Part shown: positions 47,769-55,014 of the stretch, piece by piece
Position numbering within the stretch: position 1 is the first letter of the stretch
Layout of the letters: each line of letters opens with the position of its first letter
From: an uncultured Eubacteriales bacterium
Lineage (GTDB): Bacteria > Bacillota > Clostridia > Oscillospirales > Acutalibacteraceae
NCBI GenBank assembly: GCA_934728355.1
Contig: CAKVEA010000001.1
Span: 141,897 to 205,896 of the forward strand
Direction: 5' to 3'
Length of the DNA: 64,000 bases
Notes under the pieces: generated by a model
The model's database searches: none
Seen by the model: the letters and a program-made list of their open reading frames with translations, nothing else
Told to the model about the DNA's origin: nothing
Made by a program: the position numbers and the translations under genes

Positions 47769-47797
47769 ATTCTACTACAAATTAAAAAATTTGTCAA
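47769..47797 (-). promoter_or_regulatory. Promoter of rplJ-rplL
   Basis: On the minus strand: TTGACA (47797-47792), 17 nt, TAGAAT (47774-47769), directly before the L10 leader. The 255 nt beyond (47798-48052) are AT-rich with nothing else recognised. Confidence 0.8.
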
Positions 47798-48052
47798 TAG
47801 TAAAATTATCGTTTACCAAGATATTCCGTAATGTTTTTTACAATTAAAATTTTTACAGCTTTTTCGATAGAAGACGAAATGTATAAAAACAATTTATTAA
47901 TTTTTCTCTATTTAATATTGATGATTTATTTTCATTAGTTTAGAAATATTGCGTGCAGTTCTATTAAATTGAATAAAATACTTTTTGTATAGTTGATTTA
48001 CTTAAATTCTAGTCGTTTTTATATGTAATTTTGATTATTTCAAAAAAAACAA

Positions 48053-48083
48053 AAATCTATCCTTTATTTAAGGATAGATTCTA
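48053..48083 (-). terminator. Terminator of the rpmG-rplA operon
   Basis: ATCTATCCTT / AAGGATAGAT stem after the rplA stop, followed on the minus strand by TTTTGTTTTTTTTG. Confidence 0.8.
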
Positions 48084-48086
48084 AAA

Positions 48087-48788
48087 TTATTGAGCATTTT
48101 CAAACTTACCGGCATTAATTTTAACCCCAGGACCCATACTTGAAGAAACAACACAAGATCTAATGTATTGACCTTTTGCTCCCTCAGGCTTTGCTTTGAC
48201 TATAGCATCCATCAAAGCATCAAAGTTTTCAAGCAATTTCTTTTCACCAAAAGATGCTTTTCCGATTGGGCAATGAATAATATTAGTTTTGTCAAGACGA
48301 TATTCAATTTTACCTGCTTTTGCGTCTTTAACAGCTTTTGCAACATCCATTGTAACCGTTCCTGCTTTTGGGTTTGGCATAAGACCACGAGGTCCTAAAA
48401 TTTTACCGAGTCTTCCAACAACACCCATCATATCTGGTGTGGTTATAAGTACATCGAAATCCATCCAATTTTCGGATTGAATTTTTTGAGCCATTTCTTC
48501 GGCTCCGACATAATCTGCGCCGGCTTCTTTAGCAAGTTTTTCATTTTCGCCTTTGCAAATTACCAAGATTTTAATCTTTTTACCTGTACCGTTAGGTAAA
48601 ATCATTGCACCGCGAACCTGTTGGTCAACATATCTTGAGTCTACACCAAGTCTGACATGAAGTTCAATTGTTTCATCGAACTTAGCTTTTGCGGTTTTAA
48701 CACATATTCCCATAGCCTCACTTGAATCGTAAGAAACTGACGGGTCATATGATTTAATACTTTCTCTGTATTTTTTTCCGTATTTCAT
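48087..48788 (-). CDS. rplA: 50S ribosomal protein L1
   Basis: 233 residues beginning [15 protein letters not shown]. Conserved [18 protein letters not shown] and the C-terminal [10 protein letters not shown]. It forms the L1 stalk that moves E-site tRNA, and in many bacteria represses its own operon. Two sequence mimics of its rRNA site lie upstream of rplK and of this gene. ATG start with AGGAGG upstream. Confidence 0.98.
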   Translation of the reverse strand: MKYGKKYRESIKSYDPSVSYDSSEAMGICVKTAKAKFDETIELHVRLGVDSRYVDQQVRGAMILPNGTGKKIKILVICKGENEKLAKEAGADYVGAEEMAQKIQSENWMDFDVLITTPDMMGVVGRLGKILGPRGLMPNPKAGTVTMDVAKAVKDAKAGKIEYRLDKTNIIHCPIGKASFGEKKLLENFDALMDAIVKAKPEGAKGQYIRSCVVSSSMGPGVKINAGKFENAQ

Positions 48789-48806
48789 ATTTTTCCTCCT
48801 GAATTA

Positions 48807-48835
48807 GTGGTAAAATCGGATTTTTTCCTCCCACC
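48807..48835 (-). promoter_or_regulatory. L1-binding rRNA mimic upstream of rplA
   Basis: In the 60-nt rplK-rplA spacer, the minus strand reads GGTGGGAGG ... TTTTACCAC. The same two strands, GGUGGGAG and ACCACC, form the L1 site in helices 76-77 of 23S rRNA. The element ends 18 nt before the rplA start codon, so bound L1 could block translation. Confidence 0.75.
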
Positions 48836-48848
48836 TAAAGGGACTCTG

Positions 48849-49283
48849 CTAATCAACAACTTCAATACCCATACTTCTTGCAGTACCGGCAACCATTGAA
48901 ATAGCTGTTTCAATATTTGCAGCGTTTAAATCCGGCATTTTTAAAGTGGCTATTTCTTCGACTTGTTTTCTTGTGATTTTAGCAACCTTTGTTTTATTCG
49001 GCACGCCTGAACCGGATTTGACTCCGCAAGCTTTTTTGATTAAAACAGCAGCCGGTGGTGTCTTTGTTATGAACTCAAAAGACTTATCTTCATAAATAGT
49101 TATTACAACAGGAATTATAAGTCCTTCGTCTTTACTTTGTGCAGTACGATCATTGAATTCTCTTGTGAATTGCACAATGTTAATACCGTGAGGTCCAAGT
49201 GCAGAACCTACCGGGGGTGCCGGAGTTGCTTTACCGGCGGGAATTTGTAATTTTACGATTGATTTGACTTTTTTACTAGCCAA
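48849..49283 (-). CDS. rplK: 50S ribosomal protein L11
   Basis: 144 residues from TTG 49283, 8 nt after GGAGG, giving [20 protein letters not shown]. Earlier in-frame ATG/GTG codons lie in the ribosome binding site or regulatory hairpin. It contains [17 protein letters not shown] and the C-terminal rRNA-binding domain. Part of the GTPase-associated centre and needed for RelA activation in species that have it. Confidence 0.97.
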   Translation of the reverse strand: MASKKVKSIVKLQIPAGKATPAPPVGSALGPHGINIVQFTREFNDRTAQSKDEGLIIPVVITIYEDKSFEFITKTPPAAVLIKKACGVKSGSGVPNKTKVAKITRKQVEEIATLKMPDLNAANIETAISMVAGTARSMGIEVVD

Positions 49284-49303
49284 TTTTTGCACCTCCATAT
49301 TTT

Positions 49304-49343
49304 GTGGTAAATCACGAAGTAAACATAATTTTACTTCTCCCAC
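49304..49343 (-). promoter_or_regulatory. L1-binding rRNA mimic upstream of rplK
   Basis: Minus strand GTGGGAG, a hairpin (GAAGTAAA / TTTACTTC), then GATTTACCAC. It has the same GTGGGAG/TACCAC strands as the element before rplA and the 23S L1 site, and ends 20 nt before the rplK start. Probably the main autogenous control site for L11-L1 synthesis. Confidence 0.78.
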
Positions 49344-49411
49344 GCTTTTGCAAAAAGCTTTTCTAAGCTTTCTGCGACAAGGAAATTTTTAAATTTTAAA
49401 TATTAATTTGA

Positions 49412-49933
49412 TTACATAACAGGCTCAAGCTGTGAAAGAGGTACTTCCGCAGGAGTTTCTCTTCCGAACATTGAAACAACAATCTTAGCAATTTTTTGCT
49501 GTGTGTCAATTTCAACAACTTTACCAACCATGTTAGTAAGTGCTCCTTCAGTGATTCTAACCGACTCACCAACGCTATAATTAAGACTTACACTGCGTTT
49601 TTCAACACCGAGTTTCTTAACTTCTTCCTGAGTTAAAGGAATCGGTTTTGTTGAAGAGCCAACAAATCCGGCACAACCTCTGATGTTTCTGACTATATAC
49701 CAAGAATAATCATTAAGAATCATTTTTACTAGAACATAACCCGGAAAAATCTTTCTTTCGACTTCTCTTTCCTTATTGTCTTTTATTTCCAAAACGGTTT
49801 CAGTAGGAATTTTTATGTCTTGTATTAAATCTTCTATACCACGATTTTCAATGGTTTTTCTGAGGTTTGATGCGACTTTGTTTTCATAACCGGAATAAGT
49901 ATGAACAACATACCATTTTGCTTCCTCAGACAT
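49412..49933 (-). CDS. nusG: Transcription termination/antitermination protein NusG
   Basis: 173 residues. NGN domain (WYVVHTYSGYENKVASNL, KIFPGYVLVKM, GFVGS) and a C-terminal KOW domain (VGESVRITEGALTNMVGKV). It binds RNA polymerase and couples it to the ribosome and to pausing. It sits between secE and rplK, the conserved order. Confidence 0.98.
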   Translation of the reverse strand: MSEEAKWYVVHTYSGYENKVASNLRKTIENRGIEDLIQDIKIPTETVLEIKDNKEREVERKIFPGYVLVKMILNDYSWYIVRNIRGCAGFVGSSTKPIPLTQEEVKKLGVEKRSVSLNYSVGESVRITEGALTNMVGKVVEIDTQQKIAKIVVSMFGRETPAEVPLSQLEPVM

Positions 49934-49959
49934 AACTTATCTTTCCTCTCCGGATTTTC

Positions 49960-50178
49960 TTACTTACTTGATACCGACATAACCATTCCGAGTAATTGAA
50001 TAAGACCTGCATCAAGTATTGCTACAAAAACACCAACAACAAATATCATTGCCAGTACAATTCCGGTGTTTTTAAAAACTGTTTTTTGTGTTGGCCAAAC
50101 AATTTTCTTTAACTCTATTTTGGAATCAACGAAAAAACTTTTAAGCTTTGCAAATATTCCTTTTTTAGTTTCACTCAT
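49960..50178 (-). CDS. secE: Preprotein translocase subunit SecE
   Basis: 72 residues with the conserved ELKKIVWPTQKTVFKNT amphipathic segment followed by one membrane helix (GIVLAMIFVVGVFVAILDAGL). Essential clamp of SecY. It lies 21 nt after rpmG and 26 nt before nusG. Confidence 0.96.
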   Translation of the reverse strand: MSETKKGIFAKLKSFFVDSKIELKKIVWPTQKTVFKNTGIVLAMIFVVGVFVAILDAGLIQLLGMVMSVSSK

Positions 50179-50199
50179 TGTTTTGCCTCCAGTCTGGTT

Positions 50200-50349
50200 T
50201 TACTTTGTTTCTTTGTGCGGAGTATGTTTTCTACAAAAGCGACAATGTTTGTTCATCTGGACTCTGTCCGGATTACTTTTCTTGTTTTTCGTAGTTTCAT
50301 AATTTCGCTGCTTACATTCTGTGCAGGCAAGCGTAACTTTTACCCTCAT
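50200..50349 (-). CDS. rpmG: 50S ribosomal protein L33
   Basis: 49 residues starting [19 protein letters not shown], with a second Cys pair (CRFC) giving a four-cysteine zinc-binding L33. ATG 50349 with a GGAGG-like GGGAGGTGCCG upstream. First gene of rpmG-secE-nusG-rplK-rplA. Confidence 0.96.
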   Translation of the reverse strand: MRVKVTLACTECKQRNYETTKNKKSNPDRVQMNKHCRFCRKHTPHKETK

Positions 50350-50387
50350 CTACGGCACCTCCCGGTATTTCGGAATAATTTAGCCTC

Positions 50388-50420
50388 CCTCTGAACTCTT
50401 TATAAGTCTACAATCAGAGG
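50388..50420 (-). promoter_or_regulatory. Hairpin at the predicted 5' end of the rpmG mRNA
   Basis: CCTCTGA / TCAGAGG stem of 7 bp with a 19-nt loop, starting about 8 nt after the -10 box. It could protect the 5' end or regulate; nothing more can be said. Confidence 0.4.
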
Positions 50421-50427
50421 TAGGAGA

Positions 50428-50456
50428 ATTTTATCATATTTTCTTTAAAAAGTCAA
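50428..50456 (-). promoter_or_regulatory. Promoter of the rpmG-secE-nusG-rplK-rplA operon
   Basis: On the minus strand: TTGACT (50456-50451), 17 nt, TAAAAT (50433-50428). Confidence 0.8.
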
Positions 50457-50520
50457 CACATATTTATTTTAATGTTTAAAATTAAAATATTTTTGATATA
50501 GAATTTGATGTAATTTAGCC

Positions 50521-52110
50521 TTATTTTGATGAAATAGATTCTATATATTCCTCAAGTTCGCTTTTTATTACTGAAACTCTTGGGCCATATACTACTTGGA
50601 CTCCGTCACCTTTTTTTATGACTCCCGCAGCCCCACTTGATTTAAGAATATCCTGATTTACTTTTTCAATATCACTGACTTTTACTCTTAAACGTGTTGC
50701 ACAACAATCTAAATTTTCAATATTTTCTATTCCTCCTAAACCTTCAAGGATTTTTGAAGCATTGGAGTTTTCTTTTGAAGCATTGAAATCTTTTTTAGTG
50801 TAAAGCTTTGATTCGGTATCGTCGTCTTCTCTTCCGGGGGTTATAATATTAAACTTAATAATTGCAAATTTGAATAAGAAGTAATATAAAACGGCATAAG
50901 CTGCCCCGACAGGTATTACGTAAATCCAGTTTGTTTTGCTGTTTCCTTGTAGTATACCGAATAGAATTAAATCTATTAATCCGCCTGAAAATGTTGTACC
51001 GATAGTTACTTTAAGAAGATGCATAAGCATGAAAGATATACCGGCGAAAACACAGTGAATACCATAAAGTGCAGGGGCAACAAATAAAAATGTAAATTCC
51101 AGTGGCTCGGTTATTCCTGTTAACATACTTGTTATTGCTGCAGAAATAAGTAATCCTCCCACAACTTTTCTTTTCGAGGGTTTAGCAGTATGGTACATTG
51201 CAAGTGCTGCAGCAGGAAGTCCGAAAATCATGAACGGAAATTTACCTGCCATAAATCTTGCTGCTCCGATACTGAATTTTGTAACACTTTGAGAACCGAG
51301 TTCCGCAAAAAATATATTTTGAGCACCGGTTACATAATGACCGTCTACGATAGCGGTTCCTCCGATTGCAGTTTGCCAAAACGGCATATAAAATACATGA
51401 TGAAGCCCAAAAGGAATCAAAGCTCTTTCAGTTATACCGTAGATTAGTGTTCCCGCATATTTAGAGGCTGTTACAAGCCCACCTATTGAATACATGATTT
51501 CTTGTATCCATGGCCAAATAAAATACATTATTATTCCTACACCTATATAGGTAATTGAGGATATTATGGGGATAAATCTTATTCCTCCGAAAAACGATAT
51601 AACATTTGGAAGTTTGATTTTATAGAATTTGTTGTGCAAATATGCTACTCCCAGACCTGCTAATATCCCTCCGAAAACACCCATATCGAGAGACTGTATA
51701 CCACAAACCGAAGTGAGCATTCCTTCTCTTAAAGCTCCTGGTTTGAGTTTCCCGCTTAAAGTCAGGAGAGATGAAACTGTTTGATTCATTACCAAAAATG
51801 AAATCGCCGCAGAAAGAGAAGCGACAGCTTTTTCTTTTTGTGCCATTCCAAGAGCCACTCCCATTGCGAATATTAGCGGCAAATTAGCGAATATTATTTC
51901 TCCTGTTTGTTTCATGACGGTAAAAATTGCATTTAGTAATGTATTTTCACCTAAAATATTTTCCAGTCCGAATGAACTAATCATTTGAGGATTAGAAAAA
52001 GATGCACCTATTCCAAGCAGTAATCCTGCAATCGGAAGAAGCGCTATTGGAAACATAAATGATTGCCCCACACGTTGCAATAAACTGAAAACTGAATTTT
52101 TCTTATTCAA
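50521..52110 (-). CDS. ptsG: PTS glucose-type transporter, EIICB
   Basis: 529 residues from TTG 52110; upstream in-frame GTGs fall inside the probable ribosome binding site. The EIIC domain has about ten membrane helices (FMFPIALLPIAGLLLGIGA) and the glucose-family motif GLHHVFYMPFWQ. After a linker (about 400-440) comes EIIB with NLDCCATRLRV, whose Cys carries the phosphate. It imports and phosphorylates a hexose, probably glucose; N-acetylglucosamine is possible. EIIA, EI and HPr are encoded just upstream, so the phosphorelay is complete in one operon. Confidence 0.9.
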   Translation of the reverse strand: MNKKNSVFSLLQRVGQSFMFPIALLPIAGLLLGIGASFSNPQMISSFGLENILGENTLLNAIFTVMKQTGEIIFANLPLIFAMGVALGMAQKEKAVASLSAAISFLVMNQTVSSLLTLSGKLKPGALREGMLTSVCGIQSLDMGVFGGILAGLGVAYLHNKFYKIKLPNVISFFGGIRFIPIISSITYIGVGIIMYFIWPWIQEIMYSIGGLVTASKYAGTLIYGITERALIPFGLHHVFYMPFWQTAIGGTAIVDGHYVTGAQNIFFAELGSQSVTKFSIGAARFMAGKFPFMIFGLPAAALAMYHTAKPSKRKVVGGLLISAAITSMLTGITEPLEFTFLFVAPALYGIHCVFAGISFMLMHLLKVTIGTTFSGGLIDLILFGILQGNSKTNWIYVIPVGAAYAVLYYFLFKFAIIKFNIITPGREDDDTESKLYTKKDFNASKENSNASKILEGLGGIENIENLDCCATRLRVKVSDIEKVNQDILKSSGAAGVIKKGDGVQVVYGPRVSVIKSELEEYIESISSK

Positions 52111-52144
52111 AAAGCACACCACTTTCTTAGTATTTTACAATTTA

Positions 52145-52627
52145 TTATTTGTTCTTTTCGTATTTTATTACACAGGTTTCTCCTGCAACAACTTCGCCAT
52201 AGTAAGGATTCATTGATTTTACACTGTTAATGTTTGTGATAAGAAGTGAGGTATGTAAGGGGTACCCCATTTTTTTAATAAATCCTATATCTGCTGTTGC
52301 TAGTTTATCACCGACGTTTACAATATCGCCGTTTTTAACAAAACATTTGAATCCTTCTCCTTTTAAGTTTACTGTATCTACTCCAATATGAATCATTATG
52401 TCAAGACCGTCGTCGGATTTTATACAAAAAGCATGCCCTGTTTCGGTTACTTGATCAATAACTCCTTTTATCGGAGAAAGAACTTCATTTGTATTTGGTA
52501 TAATAGCTACTCCATCACCTAATATTTTTTCAGAAAAAACTTCATCCGGTACATCGACAATGGGAATACATTTTCCTGTTTGAGGTGATATTATTTTCTG
52601 CAAATTGTCTTCTTCCATACTTTTCAT
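52145..52627 (-). CDS. crr: PTS glucose-type EIIA component
   Basis: 160 residues of the Crr fold. Both active-site histidines are visible: GHAFCIKSDDG and IMIHIGVDTVNLKGEGF. It accepts phosphate from HPr and passes it to EIIB. It lies 34 nt before ptsG and 19 nt after ptsI. Confidence 0.93.
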   Translation of the reverse strand: MKSMEEDNLQKIISPQTGKCIPIVDVPDEVFSEKILGDGVAIIPNTNEVLSPIKGVIDQVTETGHAFCIKSDDGLDIMIHIGVDTVNLKGEGFKCFVKNGDIVNVGDKLATADIGFIKKMGYPLHTSLLITNINSVKSMNPYYGEVVAGETCVIKYEKNK

Positions 52628-52646
52628 GATTGATATCTCCTTATAT

Positions 52647-54311
52647 TCAAATTTCTTTTAGTATATTTTCTTTTATTTCTGAAATATTTGTATTTATAAT
52701 TTTTTCTCTTATTTTAAGTATAAACGGAGCAGACATAGAAAGTTCGTCTACACCCATTGCAAGATATGTTTCAAGTAAAGACTCATCTGATGCGGATTCT
52801 CCGCATATACCGACTTTTATGTTATTTTTATGGGCATTATCAACTACGAATTTTATCATGCGGATAATTGCTTTATGATGAGTGTCAAACATAGTATTGA
52901 CTTTACTGTTTTGCCTATCGACTGCTAATGTGTATTGAGTTAAATCATTTGTTCCGATGCTGAAAAAATCCACTTCCTTAGCAAGTTCATTGCTTATTGC
53001 AACTGCTGCGGGAGTTTCTATCATTATGCCTTTTTTAATATTCTTGCTGAAAGGTACACTGTTTTCCGATAGTTCTTTTTCGATTTCTTTTAAATAATAT
53101 TTTATTTTCATTACCTCAGAAACAGATGAAATCATAGGAAACATTATTGACACATTTCCATAAATCGAAGCTCTGTATATTGCCTTAAGTTGAGTTTTAA
53201 AAACTTCGGGATTGTCAAGGCAAACTCTGATACCTCTGTAACCCATTGCCGGATTATGTTCAAAAGGAAGATTAAAATAATCTGCTTTTTTGTCTGAGCC
53301 TATGTCAATTGTTCTTATTATTACTTCTTTTTGATTCATCCTTTGCAGTATGTCTTTGTATACTTCAAATTGGTAATCTTCAGAAGGAAAATCCTTTTTT
53401 CCTAAATAAATAAATTCACTTCTTAAAAGACCTATACCACCTGAATCGTTTTCTATTATTTCGTCTATTTCTCCGGGATTATTCATGTTTGCATAAACTT
53501 TTATTTCTTTGCCGTCAAGTGTTATATTTTTTTTCCCTTTAAGAGTTTTTAAAAGCTTTTTTGATTTTTCTTGTTTAATTTTTTTATTTTTTAAAAGCTT
53601 TAAAATTGTATCCTCGGGATCTATATAAACTTCACCCGAACTTCCGTCGAAAACTACATATTTTCCATTATATTCTTCTAAAAGCTGATTTTTAAGGCAA
53701 ACCACACCCGGAATTTTCATTACTCTTAAAAGTATTGAGGTGTGCGAATAAGTTGATCCATCGGTACATAAAAAGCCTTGAACTTTGTTTTTATCCACCG
53801 AAGAAATTTCACTCGGCGTAAAATCAGATGCTGCCAAAATTATATTTCCACTTTTATTTTCAAGTTCGAAAGTATTTTTTTTACCCATTAAGATATTTAT
53901 TATGCATTTCGAGATATCTATTATGTCAACTGCTCGACCTTTCATATACGGATCAGGCATATCCGAGAAAAATTCCTCAAATTTTTTTGACGTTTTCCAA
54001 ACCGCATATTCTGCTGATGTCTTTTTTGAAGATATTGTTTGAATTATTGAATCTTTGAAATCTTTGTCTTTTATCATTGTTTCATGAAATTTAAAAATTT
54101 CTGCTTCGTCTTTTCCGAGAGATGATAAAACCTTTTCATAAAGAGATTTTGTGTATTCCAAAGCTTTTTTTTCTGCTTTTTCATATCTTTCTATTTCAGC
54201 TTTAGGGTTATCTGTTTCTTTTTTTTCGAAATTTAATTCTTGAGAAATGTTTACAACAAGTTTTCCAAAAGCTACACCTTCCGATATTCCTGTTCCTTTT
54301 AGGATAATCAT
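52647..54311 (-). CDS. ptsI: Phosphoenolpyruvate--protein phosphotransferase (enzyme I)
   Basis: 554 residues. N-terminal phosphohistidine domain with STYSHTSILLR and a C-terminal PEP-binding TIM barrel (GIGLLRSEFIYL, GYRGIRVCLD, MIETPAA, SIGTNDLTQY, GICGESAS). It transfers phosphate from PEP to HPr. It starts 3 nt after ptsH, so expression is coupled. Confidence 0.97.
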   Translation of the reverse strand: MIILKGTGISEGVAFGKLVVNISQELNFEKKETDNPKAEIERYEKAEKKALEYTKSLYEKVLSSLGKDEAEIFKFHETMIKDKDFKDSIIQTISSKKTSAEYAVWKTSKKFEEFFSDMPDPYMKGRAVDIIDISKCIINILMGKKNTFELENKSGNIILAASDFTPSEISSVDKNKVQGFLCTDGSTYSHTSILLRVMKIPGVVCLKNQLLEEYNGKYVVFDGSSGEVYIDPEDTILKLLKNKKIKQEKSKKLLKTLKGKKNITLDGKEIKVYANMNNPGEIDEIIENDSGGIGLLRSEFIYLGKKDFPSEDYQFEVYKDILQRMNQKEVIIRTIDIGSDKKADYFNLPFEHNPAMGYRGIRVCLDNPEVFKTQLKAIYRASIYGNVSIMFPMISSVSEVMKIKYYLKEIEKELSENSVPFSKNIKKGIMIETPAAVAISNELAKEVDFFSIGTNDLTQYTLAVDRQNSKVNTMFDTHHKAIIRMIKFVVDNAHKNNIKVGICGESASDESLLETYLAMGVDELSMSAPFILKIREKIINTNISEIKENILKEI

Positions 54312-54314
54312 AAA

Positions 54315-54602
54315 TCATTCTCCTTTCGGATTTTCTGTTTCTGAGGCTAAGTTTTCGGTTAAAAGTTTTGTTATTGCTTCTGCTGCTTCTGATTCATCGG
54401 GACCTTCGAAAATAATTTTTATTTTATCTCCTTCTTTGATACCGAGACCCATAATTGAAAAAAGTCCCTTAGCATTTGAAGAAGCTTTTTGTGTTTCTAT
54501 TGTTATAGAACTTTCAAATTTGGATGATTGATTTACAAGCATTCCGGCTGGTCTTGCGTGCATACCGTTTGCACCTGTCCATAAAAAAGTTTTTGTTATC
54601 AT
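54315..54602 (-). CDS. ptsH: Phosphocarrier protein HPr with Gly at position 46
   Basis: 95 residues. The active site is GMHARPAG with His15 at the canonical number. The segment that holds regulatory Ser46 in Gram-positive HPr (KSIMGVMSLG) reads KGLFSIMGLGIKEGD: residue 46 is Gly. HPr kinase should therefore not be able to phosphorylate it at the usual site. An acidic C-terminal extension (SETENPKGE) follows the normal end. First gene of ptsH-ptsI-crr-ptsG; its ribosome binding site is weak. Confidence 0.93.
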   Translation of the reverse strand: MITKTFLWTGANGMHARPAGMLVNQSSKFESSITIETQKASSNAKGLFSIMGLGIKEGDKIKIIFEGPDESEAAEAITKLLTENLASETENPKGE

Positions 54603-54810
54603 AATTTAAAACCTTTGTAAGCCACAATTTTTAATAATTTGCATATGATAATCATAGGCAACTCTATAAGACTTACTTTTTACCTTTCTGTAATGTAAAT
54701 TGGAGTTTTGCTTATGAAATGTAATAGCAATTTTTAATTATTCATATAATCATAAATTTTTCAAATAGGTATATTCACTAAATTAATTACAATTTTTACT
54801 TTGTTTGAAT

Positions 54811-54839
54811 ATTATCACTTATAAGGTCAAAATTGTCAA
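54811..54839 (-). promoter_or_regulatory. Promoter of the pts operon
   Basis: On the minus strand: TTGACA (54839-54834), 17 nt, GATAAT (54816-54811). The leader to ptsH (54603-54805) is about 200 nt and AT-rich; I found no antiterminator site or terminator in it. Confidence 0.75.
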
Positions 54840-54886
54840 TATTAAAAAATATTAGTGATATTAATCTGTACATTTTTTAAATGATT

Positions 54887-54897
54887 TGTGGTATAAT
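54887..54897 (+). promoter_or_regulatory. Extended -10 promoter of pckG
   Basis: TGGTATAAT: an extended -10 (TATAAT at 54892-54897) with no good -35 at the right distance. The start codon is 117 nt downstream. It diverges from the pts promoter, the two being about 50 nt apart, so shared regulation is possible. Confidence 0.6.
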
Positions 54898-55014
54898 TTT
54901 AATGCAGTAACAAATTAAATTGTTTTGAGTTAGTGTTAATCTAAAATATATAGTTTTTTTAGTTTTTTATGATAGTGATTACTGAAAAAGAAAACCAATT
55001 AAGGAGAAATATAA

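Noticed and set aside
49284..49343. Longer N-terminus of L11 from ATG 49298 or the GTG/TTG further upstream
   Set aside because: These codons lie in the ribosome binding site or the L1-mimic hairpin, and L11 proteins start near (A)[10 protein letters not shown].
54603..54805. Antiterminator or riboswitch leader before ptsH
   Set aside because: No terminator or conserved antiterminator palindrome could be found, and no antiterminator gene is adjacent.
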